This document shows, piece by piece, positions 1 to 12,800 of a stretch of DNA of 64,000 nt. A model generated the notes under the pieces. That model worked only from the letters and a program-made list of their open reading frames with translations. It was not told the origin of the DNA and made no database searches. Within the stretch, counting starts at the first letter, position 1; each line of letters starts with the position of its first letter. Made by a program: the position numbers and the translations under genes. Source of the DNA: Trichuris trichiura (Eukaryota > Nematoda > Enoplea > Trichinellida > Trichuridae). The stretch is taken from the NCBI GenBank assembly GCA_037903355.1, contig JBAJFE010000014.1:5890001-5954000 (forward strand). Reading direction: 5' to 3'.

Positions 1-47
1 TTCTCATATAACGCGAGTTTGAACACAAAAAAATCTCGCGTTATATG
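1..47. repeat. Small hairpin at window edge
   Basis: A 12-bp inverted repeat (ATATAACGCGAG near 6-17 and its complement near 34-45) surrounds an A-rich loop. Similar 'ataacgcg' words occur near the 3' ends of the Tigger relics at 48150 and 58750, so this may be a scrap of the same family. The assignment is weak. Confidence 0.3.
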
Positions 48-900
48 TAATCGCATCGTAGGAGACATAAAGTATAGGAAAATCATGATTTAAGACAACG
101 CGTAAGAAAGATTGCTTACCTGTAAACAACAAGGGAGAAGAGTTTAAATAAGGTGCGTTGAAGCAAGGAAATATTCTGTATCTGAGCTATTTATTCAATC
201 GCAATGCGCGCGGAGATATGAATCCTTTTTCGCAGGATTTGAATAATATGCTTTCTCGTTTTATGGCAATGACATACAAAGAGGCTATCTTTGATAATAG
301 GGTACGTTCGTTGCAGCAAATATAGTTCAAAGTGCTTGCAAAAGTGACACGCTTTCGTCTTTACCTTGTGGAAAGAGGTTCTCGCAGTTCTAAAGTAAGT
401 GGCTTTGTACCTAGAAAATAATAGTGGTCCATTGGCTTCACTATTTTTATCTCACTATCCTTAGTTACGGGCGAACTAAGGCTTTATTAGACGTATAAGG
501 TAGCGCTCCGTCGTCTTCACAATGTTTCTCCATCGCAGTAAAGTAGAATTCAAGGTTTTTCTGTTTCGTGAATGTTCTTTTGCGCAGCACTTGCTTATAC
601 AGCTCCAATCTAACTCGCACACTTCTTGCAGCTATCCTGCTTTGTTCTGCATTACAGTTGCTATGCTTGAAACATTGTAATCGTTGCTCAATAGTTTCGA
701 AATTATGTGATAGTTCAGCAGTGGTCAGTTTCCGCGGACAAGTTTCCTAATTTTCACCATCATCTTCTCTTCATTCTGCTTCCTCTACAGCTCATCGGTT
801 GTCAGCTTATCGTGTTGACAATTCAGAATGTCACTTATATCTTGTTATTCTAAATCTTCAAGGCGTAACCTGTTTCATAACCGAACACAGCTTAAGGCTG
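48..900. other. No gene recognised
   Basis: No reading frame with recognisable protein similarity, no RNA gene and no clear repeat was seen. The stretch is probably intergenic, upstream of the LTR-element relic. Confidence 0.4.
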
Positions 901-924
901 TCTTTAAAATCGTCAATCAGACCT

Positions 925-2960
925 CATGGCAATCATCCAGCCCAACAAAGGAAAGGTCCGACCAGTGATGGATTTTAGAGTTAAAGGGCTATGTTGAGAT
1001 GTTCGCGGCGGACTCTGACGTTTTCGCTCACAAACTGCGCGTGTGGCGGCGGCAGTGTACGAACGTATCCATAGTCGACCTGGAGAAAGCGTACTCACAA
1101 ATCTGAGTCGCCGAGTCCTTATGGCCATATCAGACCGTGATGTTCAGAAAGCGTGTTTACTGCCGCACTCGTTTAGGCTTTGGTCTGAACGTGGCCCCAT
1201 TGATTATGAACATTGTGCTGGAATGTGTGCTCTCCCAAGATTCAGAGGTGAAAAGAAGAACATCCACCTACGTCGACGATATTCTGGTGAATGAAGACGT
1301 CGTTCTGGCCAGCCGCGCGAATCAACACTGCGCATTATGGATTGTCCTGCAGATCCCACGAGCAGGTCACTGACGGTGCCCGAGTTTTGGAGCCGAGAGT
1401 CTGGGCGAGCGCGGACAGCTAACGTGGAAGAGAAACAATGAGGTTGGCGTGCCACCAGAGCGACTGTCATGGATCAGTGTTCTATTGTGGCACGCTGGTT
1501 GCCCATTTCTCCTTCTGTGGCTGAATCCCTTGCGCTCAGGGTGAGCGCGAGAGATTCAGCGCGAGGCGGATGGGACGTCTCAGGCGATAAAGCTAGAGTC
1601 TGGGTAGATGCTAGCTCATCGGCCATCAGTGTTGTGCTTGAAGTCAATGGTTCCGTCGTGGAAGACGCTGCGTGGCTGCACTCGGACGATGCTTGCCACA
1701 TTAACACGGCTGAGCTCGACGCGGTCATCAAAGGTCCTAACTTGGCCAAGTCTTAGCAAATAAAGAAAATCGAGCTAATGACAGATTCATCAACAGTCCG
1801 CTGATGGATCTCCGATGATCTCTTTGGGAGGACGAGACTGAAAACTAAGGTCGCCAGCGAGATGCTCATTCGGAGACGAATCGGCATAGTGCTGTCCTTG
1901 GTCAGAGTGCGATCTGAAGTTCACCATTACAATAGTAAGATCCGCAGACAACAGGGCGGATGCGCTGATCAGGGTGCCAGAGCGTTGGTCGAAGCCCCGT
2001 ACGACGCCAGTGCCCGCTAATGCGGTCATCCGTTCGGACACTGAGGAGCCAATAACGGAAAAGCCCATAGCTGATGTCCATCACAACGCAGGCCATTCCG
2101 GCGTGAGGCGTACGTTATATTTCGTGAGGAGAATCCGCCTGACTGTGTCAAAGTAGGTGGTTCGTGCGGTCGTCGCCAATTGCGAAGTATGTCGGTCCAT
2201 CGATCTCGCCCCCGTGAAGTGAGAACATGGAAGCCAGGGCATAGGGAAGGTCTGGTAGAAAGTAGGAAAGGACATTACTCACTGTGGGGGAAAGCCGTAT
2301 CTAACTCTCGTTGGCTGTGGCCCTTCAAGCTTTGCCATCTGGCCTCCTCCGAGCTTACAAACTGACGCAGTGGTAGTCCCGCAGTTGGACGCGGTTTTCT
2401 GTGTGTGGAGCCACGGAAGAGCTGCCCACGGACAACGACACCGCGTGTCGGAGCAAAACGCTCGCGCACCTCACTGCCCGGTGGAGTACGCGCGTCTGAT
2501 TCAGAAGCGCGCATGACGAGTCAGGAAATGGGATAATGGCGAGGCGTCACCGCTCCGTGAAGGTTACAGTTGCGAGAAAAGGATATGCCGCGGCTGAAGC
2601 GGCATATTTGCACGTCATGCCGCGTGACGATCGCAGCGCGCTGATAACCCTGGCTGACGGGGTGTACAAGTATGCAGTCAGGATCCGAGGCGTGGACCAG
2701 CCAGCAAGACGGACCTCAGAGGGAGACAGTTCTTACGCCGTTGGCGATAGAGTTTGGGCGAAGCCGCTGGGGGTACAATGAGACGCCCAGTATAGCAGGA
2801 GAACCGTTACGGGCGTCCCGTCTAGCCAAGCTGTCGAAATAGACGGTCTCCCTCGCTATGTTCGAGATTTTCGTCGGCGTGCTGCCTCTGCGGAGACAGG
2901 AAGCATTGGGGACGCCAAGGACGCTGGTATGGTCATTCTCTTCCCGGAAAACCGGCGTGA
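925..2960 (+). pseudogene. Decayed LTR-retrotransposon pol (RT, RNase H, integrase)
   Basis: The plus strand in shifting frames reads as pol of an LTR element. RT starts at about 925 (KGKVRPVMDF) and continues to motif YVDDILVNE near 1275-1300. An RNase H block is at about 1590-1745 (VWVDASS, then HINTAELDAVI). An integrase zinc-binding segment follows near 2070-2180 (HHNAGHSGVRRTLYFVRRI). The integrase core is largely deleted. An integrase C-terminal segment is at about 2537-2960 (YAVGDRVWAKP, then VEIDGLPRYVRDFRRR). Domain order identifies pol; the exact clade (Ty3/gypsy-like or a related lineage) is inferred. Frameshifts, stops and the missing core make it non-functional. It lies downstream of the Lgl stop codon and on the opposite strand. 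Confidence 0.7.
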
Positions 2961-3087
2961 GACGAAATAGGCTTTGAGCAGACCGGGGGCCAGGAAGCTC
3001 CAGCCGGCATGGAAGCGCTGCCCCGACGCACGAAGAGGATCCGTCGGCAGCGACGTTGCCTGCAATGTGATGGCACATCAGGGGGAG

Positions 3088-3325
3088 TGTGGTAAACATG
3101 TTGCCGTGCGACCAGGTGGCCGGCAACCGCCCCGCAACAGCGAATGGTCACAAGTGATAGCCATCATGCCTGACCCGGCTAGGAAGAGAGGAGTATATAA
3201 AGACAAGACGAACGACTGAGGATGATTCATTTGGTTTGTCGCTTGCGAACGGTCGCTAACATTCCAGTAGAATAAAACGAGTGTTTTGTTCTCTTGTTCT
3301 GTCGGTTCAGCCTGCGCCACATCAA
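3088..3325 (+). repeat. Candidate 3' LTR of the 925-2960 element
   Basis: The segment begins TGTGGTAAACATG and ends near GCGCCACA. It contains a TATA-like box (tatataaag near 3195) and a poly(A) signal (aataaa near 3271), in the order expected of an LTR. No matching 5' copy was found upstream within the window, so the boundaries are tentative. Confidence 0.35.
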
Positions 3326-3330
3326 CAAAT

Positions 3331-3854
3331 GGATAAGGAAAAGCCATTTTAATAACGCTGAAAATCAACAATATAGGCAGCAATCAACAGACAGGTATTA
3401 GGCGATCTGGTGAGGAGAAATATTGCATAAAGTGCCATACACCACAAGCAATGAAAAATGGTTAAATCTGTTTCATGAGTGCAGCTATCTGTTTCCACTG
3501 CTTTTACGTGACAGCTAAACGTCCATTTCTTAAACATGAATGATAATTACAAGTATTAAAACAATTACTTTGTGCTCTTCCGTACAGTTCTGTTCTGGAG
3601 CAAGGGCACATTCACCCGTTCGTTCCAACTTCCGCATTGCTCAAGCAGACTTATTAGAGACATAAACCTCAAAAACTTTGCCATTTATCTTACTCAGTTT
3701 GTGACAAGTAGTCTGACACTGAATCGTCTCCAGTGAGGTTTGGCGTTTCCGAAAGAGGAGACACATTTTGCTTTCCGTAAGAAGGAGGACTTTCTGATAA
3801 ACTGTCTACGAGTGGACTAAATACATGCAAACATTACTCTTCCGAACTCAAGCG
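3331..3854. other. 3' flank of the Lgl gene, no gene seen
   Basis: About 500 bases between the LTR relic and the Lgl stop codon, presumably the Lgl 3' untranslated region and downstream flank. No coding feature or repeat was recognised. Confidence 0.35.
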
Positions 3855-6800
3855 TTATTGCCAATACCTTGATTCTAGAGCAAAGCTGTTGGCTTCGTTG
3901 TTTGGCCTGTCGTTACTCGGCAGATCGACAGAACAATCGAAGCATACCGAATAAAAAGCTGCAATACTGAAGCGCTGCCATTCTGCGCTAGAAAGCAGGT
4001 AAAACCCTTCGCCATGTGGAGTTAGTACGGCACTGAGAACACCGCTAATAAAGTATGAAGGAATGCACTGAACGGAAAGAATTGGCTTTAAGGCGTAAAC
4101 ATCAAACGCAGTTAAGACTCCCAAATTTGTCAGGACCAAAAGAAAGCGCTGACAATTGCTGTGATCGACTATAAAGCAATTACACTACCAAACGTACATG
4201 GCATCATTGGTCAACGACATACCTGACGAACATTTTAAACACACCATTTGCGTTTTGATGATACGACTGCCTTCAACAGCAGTCAGCCGATACTTCTGCC
4301 GCAATGGTTTCAACGTTGGCAGAGAAAAGGCCTAGAATAAGGAAAATCAACAGAACGCATAAAATTATTCCATCGAGCTTTGAACATTTTAGAGAGAATA
4401 GAAACACCAGGAACTGCAACTTTAGGCACTGTATTTGTGGTGCTCTTATTTAAGATTCAATGGAAGGCGTATGTGAGTTTGTTCCTTCTTTCCGAGGTAC
4501 TTTTAAGCTATGTGTGCAGAGGTACCCATATGTGCGAGACAGGTGTCGCGGAGATACATGTTACTGGCGATGTGATAGCAGAACATTGGGTTACTACAAT
4601 GGCAGACGCTACTAACACTATAGACGGAAGGCACGTGCTGATGTCATCTTCAGAGCACAATCACCTACCCAGGCCGAACGGAGTTGGTGTGTCTAGGATA
4701 CTGTCAGAAGTCAGATCCCGGCTGAGAAACACGAAAGATGCATCATGTCAAGTCACAAAAACGTGCACGACGTCTGCACCATTGAACGTGGCGGCGCGGC
4801 TACCACCGGCCGATGCTCTGCGACAAACGACAAACAAAATTCGTCGTGAAGAACAGACATCCGAACACAGGAGTCGTCGTGTCCTCTATCTTGGAGAGCG
4901 CACCGGGTGATGGGGGATTGGTGGTTAAGGATTTAGTAGTTTCGGTAGGAAGGCTCCTACTTTTCGTGACTAGTAGTAACGTTGAGAGACTGGCAGGTGC
5001 GTCACTTTGGATTAAGGATAATACCTTCAAAACAGTGCCCACGGTCTTTTACCAGCTGTATACCATTCACGCTGCCTTTGATACAGACAGTAAAAGGTCC
5101 CTCTCGTTTATTCCTTAATGATTGGGAAAATTAAGATACTTTATAAACAGTTGTTTGAGGAACTGGAAAAGTTCACTGGAGAGATTGACGCCGTTCTCCA
5201 GCCGCAGAAAACATTGATACATTTGGAGATGGCTGAGTACACGGGGTTGGGATCGTAAGAGCGAAAGTCAGAATACCGATTGCCGGAAGAGCGAATGGTC
5301 AAAATACCAAATGGCAGAAAGACGAATAGTCGAAATATCGAAATGCTGAAATTCCGAAAACAGTCGAGCATCGTCATCCTAGGTCTTTTTATTCGTGAAT
5401 CCCGTGTATCGCGGTTTGTCCTAGATAAAGAATGGCGCCACCTTTTACAGAATACTGACGCAGGCTAGAACATACATAACGTTGCCAGTTGCCGCTGCAC
5501 AGCTGGGCAAAAACACTACAGTATGTGCACTAAGTTCATCATAGGTGCACCAGTATCTCCTAAAAGATGACGCTGCCCTTTATCCAAGACAAACCGCGTT
5601 ACAGGAAATTGGCGAATAAAAAAGCCGCAGATAACGAAGGTCGACTGTATTCAGAATTTCAACCGTTCGAGACTTTGACTTCTAGTATTTCGATCATTCG
5701 TTATTTTTACCATTCGGTGTTTTCACTATTCGGTCCCTCCACTTTCGGTTTCGTGATCGCCACTGGAGTGCATGGACCCTTGATCTAGACTCAATTTCTT
5801 TAGGGCTGCCAGTTCTATGTTTTATCACAAGAGAATTTAGTACTACTGTTTAAAAGAGTTGTTTTATCTCCCTTTCAATGGTAAAAGGGATGCAGCTTTG
5901 AATTCGAAAAATTAAACGAACAATTCTGCTAAAATCATGGAAAGAAGGCTCCCCCCTGGTGCGTCAAATAATCTTTCTTCTGATGCGGAAAGGGACTAGT
6001 TTCTTGATATGAAAGGTGCTTAAAATAGTCCTTTAATAGTCCCTTCTTCCTAACGTCGAGTTTGTGTCAGGATTTCCTATTGCACTGAATGTGACATCCA
6101 TGTGAATGCTTATGAAAAAATCCTTTATATCGAAGATAACCAAGAAAGCAGGTCTCAATTTTAACCTCTTCATTTCAGTGCAGGAGTCATTGATGTTCTT
6201 CGATAGAGTTCTATTCCTAGCCACTGATCTAATGAGCGTCTACAGTATACCGTCGCATTCACACTGAAATTTGCATCTACCATGCACGACCAACGGTGAG
6301 TCAACGAGTGCGATGTTAGGCACAGCAAGAGCCATCCGTGATCAAAAATGGCTGTTCCAGCGAAACTAACCTGATGATAGAACGCAGAATCACTGAAGTC
6401 AAAAAAACTGATTCAACATCAAGGGTCCGTTCACTCATATTGCCTCATTAAAAAGTTTCGGAGAGAAAATTAGGCGTATAGGTAAAAACATTTGTTTCAA
6501 AGTTTATTTCAAAGGTTCTGCTACTTTGAGAAGCACTACCATAAACGACAAGATCAGATTGCCCAACAAAAAAAACAAGGTGTTATTTACTAGATTAGAT
6601 GCACCTGTTCCGCCTCCTATATAGGACAGATGGGCAAAGCTTTATTTCGCAGGTGCGACCAACGCCCCAATAAGTTGAGTCGCTACACTAACACGATGAA
6701 CGACCGCAGCGGAAACAAAACAAGACGCCGAGGGAGACTACAAGAAGCAATGAACAAAACAATTAAGGCGTCAGCGACAGCGCAGCACGCCTCCCTCTGC

Positions 6801-9800
6801 GACGGAGTAGTACATCCCAAGAATGCAGGCTACGGAAAATGAAAGAAGCCTGATTCGTTAAGCACAATGAAGTAACCAACTAAGCCAAAGGAACGGAAGT
6901 CCAGCGAAACGTGGACCAACGAAACAGCTTGTACAATAGCCGGCTGAACCAATTTCCTCTACACAGTCGACCCTCTCTAAATCTACCATTTGAGCGTTGA
7001 AGGCTGAAAGTGCCAATCCCGTCATTTCAAAGTTCCTCTGGCTTCGCAGATATTAGAAGTTGTTCGGAGATGGGAAGCTCGTTACGCGGAAATGACGATT
7101 TCGTTCCTACAATTCCTTTCTTTGGAATCTCTTGTCTTTTCCATTATGCGTACTTTATGTTGATGGTCTTTTGTAAAATTTGACGTCGTGGAACAATTGT
7201 TCAAGCCTCCATGATGGGGAAATTACTGTGACGAACAGAATCTTGTTTTTTGAAAACGTTTTATTTCACCGGAGCTTTCGGAGGAAAACCTACGCCCGTC
7301 TTCAGCGGCTGACGACAGTTCAGTTCTTTTCTCCACACTACGAACTAGAAATCTTTAGAAAATTACGAACGTTTATTCTCTGCAAGCTCAACTAATACGG
7401 TAATCCTCCTATGTTCACGCCAACTGGTTTCACAAGTTTCCATGTGTAGCCAAACTCTGCCCATAGACCAATCATCTGCACACAACAGAAAAAAATAATG
7501 CGCGCTAAACGGCCCACTTCACGTGGTCTCTGTAAATGACTTGTAACTGAAAACTCTAGCGACAGAATCTGCTGCATCCTGAAAGCACCCTTAACTCTTG
7601 ATAATAAATAAAAGGGATCAAAAGTAGTCTAACTCGTTTGAACTTTTAATTCCCAAAACAGCTGAGCTCTAATAATCTGGACTAGCGCATCTTCCGTGAG
7701 CAATTAACATGAGAGGTCAGCGATAAGTGGATTATTTTGATTTGTAAGCCCAGCTTCACTTTCATCAGGCAACCTGCCGCGGGATGACAGAAAATTAAAA
7801 ATTAATACAGTACCGTTTTTGAAAAAAATTACAGTACTGTTTTACTCCGGTGTAGCGTCAGCACCAGCACGAATCTTTATCGATCTATTTAGCACGGCAG
7901 ACTGACTTCACAACCTCCGCCATTACAACTGCCGGAAAGAAACGTTACTTTTTGCAGCCAGACAGAACATATACCTAACGCTAACGCTAACACAGCCGAC
8001 AAGGTAGGGTAATTACACGTTCACTTTCGTCTGGCAAACTGCGCCCAGAAAGCAGTACTTGACTGTACACATTACTACCGTATCAACCTTGTTAAAGGTT
8101 ATTGTATCATCTTATTCCGCGTGTAGCCACAGTTGTCTTGAGTTTTTATTTGTCTCGTCCCTGCGAAAAGCAGCCATTATCGGCGCCCAGCGGAACCTAT
8201 TTTTCTAATTGCTTAACGGCTTACCAGACACGTGGTTGCATTCCTCTTAGGTAACAACGGAGGGATTTGCCGCAGCAAGCAAGTGCCATTCCCTTCAGAT
8301 TACACTACGAAACGTATACAGCGAGAAACGTGAGCCGCTAAGCCACATCTTCAACCCTAACTATTGGGAACAGCAATCTTGTGTTGTTCTGCACATAAAA
8401 GAGCAAGTGCACGTAGTTACTTATTCATTACATGAATGCTCAGTACGTACTGATTACTGCGCCAGATGTGAGCTGGCTATGTCATCTTGGAGAACGTTTT
8501 CGAATGGGTGAGGAACACTCAGAGGCATAGCGGCAGAGAGGTCTAGTGAGCACCGGCCAGAGCTCGTTTCCATGTTTAATCGAAGGAGACCTCTTCACAG
8601 TACAACCATTGCCATATTTCTCCGTCGTGTCCCACATGCATTAGCGCAATGCAAGACAGACTTAATGATTCCAGATGGAACAAGCCCTTTCACGAAACAG
8701 GATTACCGCGCTCTCCTCATCCTTAACAATGCCGAACAGCCATCGAACATTCATAGCTGTTGAAATGGGCAGCGCGACCATACGTATTGGGGAATTGCAT
8801 GAACACCTTTGCCTTTTCACTGCTCAGATTTAATAACCCCTGAGAAAAGACACTGCTCCAAGGGCTCCATAGATTAACACCTACGTGGGGGAATTTAACC
8901 TTTCGTCAGGGACGCGACCTCAATCGACCCGGCTCCAGCAATCGCCACACTACTGTTAGCTTCACGGTATTTTCAGCCACATTGTAACTACCAAGGACTT
9001 TCAGACATTCAGCTCTGTTCACTTATTAACAAAATTCAGCAGCTGCAATCTATGATGACTCTCGTTGCAGTTAGTCATAACATTTACGATCACTGTTACT
9101 CCGAAGAGGGAACTCTAGCTTCTTTGCGTATGTCGAGTTATGTTTGTCTTTCTTATAACTAGCAATGTAGTAAAGCTCCAACTGTGTGCGTGCTGGCTTA
9201 GCGAGCACTACAATAATAACAATTTCTTACTTAAGTTTTTCATCACTACTTCATACGGTATGGTTCTTGCCCGTTGATGGGTTCTGAAATTAAACCGTGT
9301 ACCAACGGATGGATGAGCAATTATTAAGGAAAAATACAGAACAAATTCTTAACAGTTTCGGAGCTTTCTAACCTTGTCATTAAATTACCACCATCGCTGA
9401 CGACGGGACAAGGTTAGTCCCGAAAGCTCCGAACTGTTTAAGTACTTGTTCTGTATTTTTCCTTAATAATTGCTCATCCATCCGTTGGTAGGGCATTTGC
9501 GTAATTTCTCAACGGGCAAGAACACATACCGTATCGCCCCGTTTGTGTTCAAATTCTTACTTAAGTTAACAAAATGGTCTTACTTGTGTAATTTATTTTT
9601 CCCATTCTTCATTAAATTGCACGTGCTTTCGTTTTGAAAACGTAACTTCTTCGTTTTGTGCGTTTTCTTTATCACTTAACTTTTACTGATCTTTCAGAAC
9701 TATTAGAATAAGGATGAGACTTTAGATATACGTATGTCGTAAGTGCTAAGGAAAGCTTCGCTAATCGGGTAACCCCTGGAGTGGTTCATGGTGGATTAGT

Positions 9801-12800
9801 GCAGTTCAACTACACCAGCGCGACAGTTAGATCCTGCCGGGATGCCAATCTTTAAGTATGGGACACGCTGAAAATATATTATGCTAACACGCAAAATGGG
9901 AAACTAACAGCGAGAGATAAACGTATGATTGACGGAGTAACAGTGAATCTCTTGCACTGGCAAAGCCGTACAGACAGAAGGAACATTCCTTGCAGGTCGC
10001 ACGATAAGATTACAACTGCACATGGAAGCAGGCCACTATTTTCCTCAGACAAACCAACTTGGCTGACTCCAATGAGGGGATATGGCTGACATATTCGCAT
10101 ACGCGTGAAATACGTGACACTGAATACCGAAACGCATTCAATAACCAGGGTAAACCATTCTGCAGTAGTTCGTATCAACCTCCCACAAAAAGAGCATTAC
10201 GCACGTGCAACTTTTTACTGCCGGTAGTACACGCATAAACAGCGGAGTGAGATACTTGTTAGAGCATTTTCTGACATAAAAGAACAGGTTAAGTTACGCG
10301 GCCTAAATAGATATCTAAGAAACGTGAGAATAACTTAAACATGCTATGATAACATAGACCAACGAATGCAACCTCACTTCTGCAAACTGCCATCCCTTCG
10401 TGAAACTGGAACCAACATGAGTTTAAATCTGTTACTATAAATGAAATGAATTCTTAATAATTCGTAGCATCGCTTTACAATTTTAATGAACCAATCATAG
10501 TCTAGAAAGAGAAACTTGTCACCTTTTAAACAAGCTCCTCTGTTTCGAAAGACGGGGTGCTTTTTAACAGGCTGAGGTTGTTTCATAGTTGATCTTCTGG
10601 TTCACGGGTTTGGCCTGTTGGATGTATCTGTAAGTAAACTTCAAAGTGCCTTACCAACGTTGGTAGGGCACTTTGAAGTTTACTTACAAATACATCAAAC
10701 AGGACAAACTCGTGAACCAGAAGATCAACTATGAAGCTCCTCTGTTAGCTTACTCGCGGGAGGTTTTTATTACACGCTAGTGCGGACAAACGCCGCAAAT
10801 ATAAACGACTAAAGTTTTGTCGACAAAAGCGAACTTATACTTTCAGCTGTTTTTTGCATTCCACAACAGCAAACTGATTTCAGATGAAGAAAGCTGAAAC
10901 CGTAAAGCTACATGGGGCTTTACGGTATTTACTAGAAACATTACAAGACAGAGAAATGTATAGCATACCTGAAAGTTTATGACTGTGTTAGAGGTAGCCC
11001 TCTGTTTAGGACCTGGGAAAATTTGTTTAACAAAGAAAAGATGCAACTGGCGAGGCTAAGTTGTATACGCATTCTTAAACTAAAATCACCTTACTTTATC
11101 AGCAAAAAATATCAATGCTTGGCCGCAGTTTCAGCTAAACTACTCATCATAGTTGATCTTCGGTTAACGGATTTGGTCTGTTTAGCGTGTCTGTAAGTAA
11201 TTACTTACAGACATCAAACAGGCCAAAGCCGTGAACCGAAGATCCACCTAAGAAATTACTGAAGCTTCTTACAAGGCACCCTGTCCTCCGAAACAATTAC
11301 CGTATATTACGGCCTATAATAACACCCCTCTACCTAAGTAATGGGTGGTAAAAATTGGCCCAGTTGGTACTTCCTAGGCTCGCATTCGACTTATTAGTCC
11401 TATGAGCTGAACAGAAATTCTTCTACCTCAATTAGACACACTCAGTGATTAACTGGGCCAATCATTACTACCCATTACTTAGGTAGAGGAGTGTTCTTAT
11501 AGGCTGTAATATACGGTACTCGTACTAAAAACCATATCGAAATGACCAAGACCAATTGCCTACCTTGAGCTGTTCCTCTGAACAAACAACAATTCGCTGA
11601 GATTCCAAACCTCCAGAATGATCATTATGGTCGGTCGAATGACTACTTCCCGGGGTGTCAACGAAATAAACAGTAAGCACCGGGGCAGCATGCCGCAAAC
11701 GTATTTCTTTGGCCAAAATGCAGGACACGTCAGGGCGAATCCTATGGCTATCTTCGTCCGGCACTTGCAATAGATAAGCAAAGACAACGCCGGCATTGGT
11801 TCCAACCCACAAGGTCGGAGACAATGAATGACCTTATGAAAAATAAACAACGCCTCGCCAAGCAAAAACCAGACAAAATTGTTGCTGAATCACCTGGTAC
11901 AATGCTAACACGTGCGAAGGAAATAAATCTAACCAGTGACCCCAGCTGCTTCGTTTCACTTCTTGCTTCGATTGCTCTTTCCATTGGTTGCAAACCGGCC
12001 TGATAATTATTGCACACTTTATTCCGTTGGGGTGACAAAGCGGAAGCTGTTTTGGATGAACTAAAGATAACAACTGGCATATTAGATTTAGGCGCAAAGT
12101 TGATGCGTGAAAGATCCTCTAATACCTACTGTCAGAAAGCTGAGGTTTCCTCTTTCTCCGAAAAGACTCACGGAGAGACTTCTTAAAGGATTTGTAACGA
12201 GAAATTGTTGTTTCAGAAACGGTGACCGCGGGAGTTAGATCTAAATAAAACGAAATGAAAGGATGGGACAATTACTCTGGATAACCACCAGTTGCGGAAA
12301 GCAGGCACCGACGGAGTACGACCTTTGAGTTTTTGCAGTCGAAAACGGCATAGCCATGGGCAGTCCCAAAAGCAATACTGCAAGAAACAATGTTCAATGT
12401 GCACCATATAGCGAAATCCTTACAGCCCCCAGTCAGTGTCTACAGCGGCAGATGTGATTGAAGCAGGCGGAAAACATTGAACTAAAGAAACCAGCCGAAA
12501 GCCAGGAACGAAAGAGACAGACTCGCTTCGCAGTTTCAATCGGTCATGTCCTTTCCATTCAAAATGCACAGTTTCTTCAACTAGATTGATATCGGTAACC
12601 TAAACAGTGTTCTTAACCCTCAAGATTCCATTCTTTTTTGAAGACAAGTGTTCTAGCCACCTTAACACTACATTCCATGGTTTCGTCATGCAATTCCCAT
12701 AGACTAACTTGACCAGCGGCGCCACCAACAAGCAACCATCTGCCCTCTGAATCAAGGCATATGCGGTGTACCGTGAACCGGGCGTCATCTGAGAAAGGAT

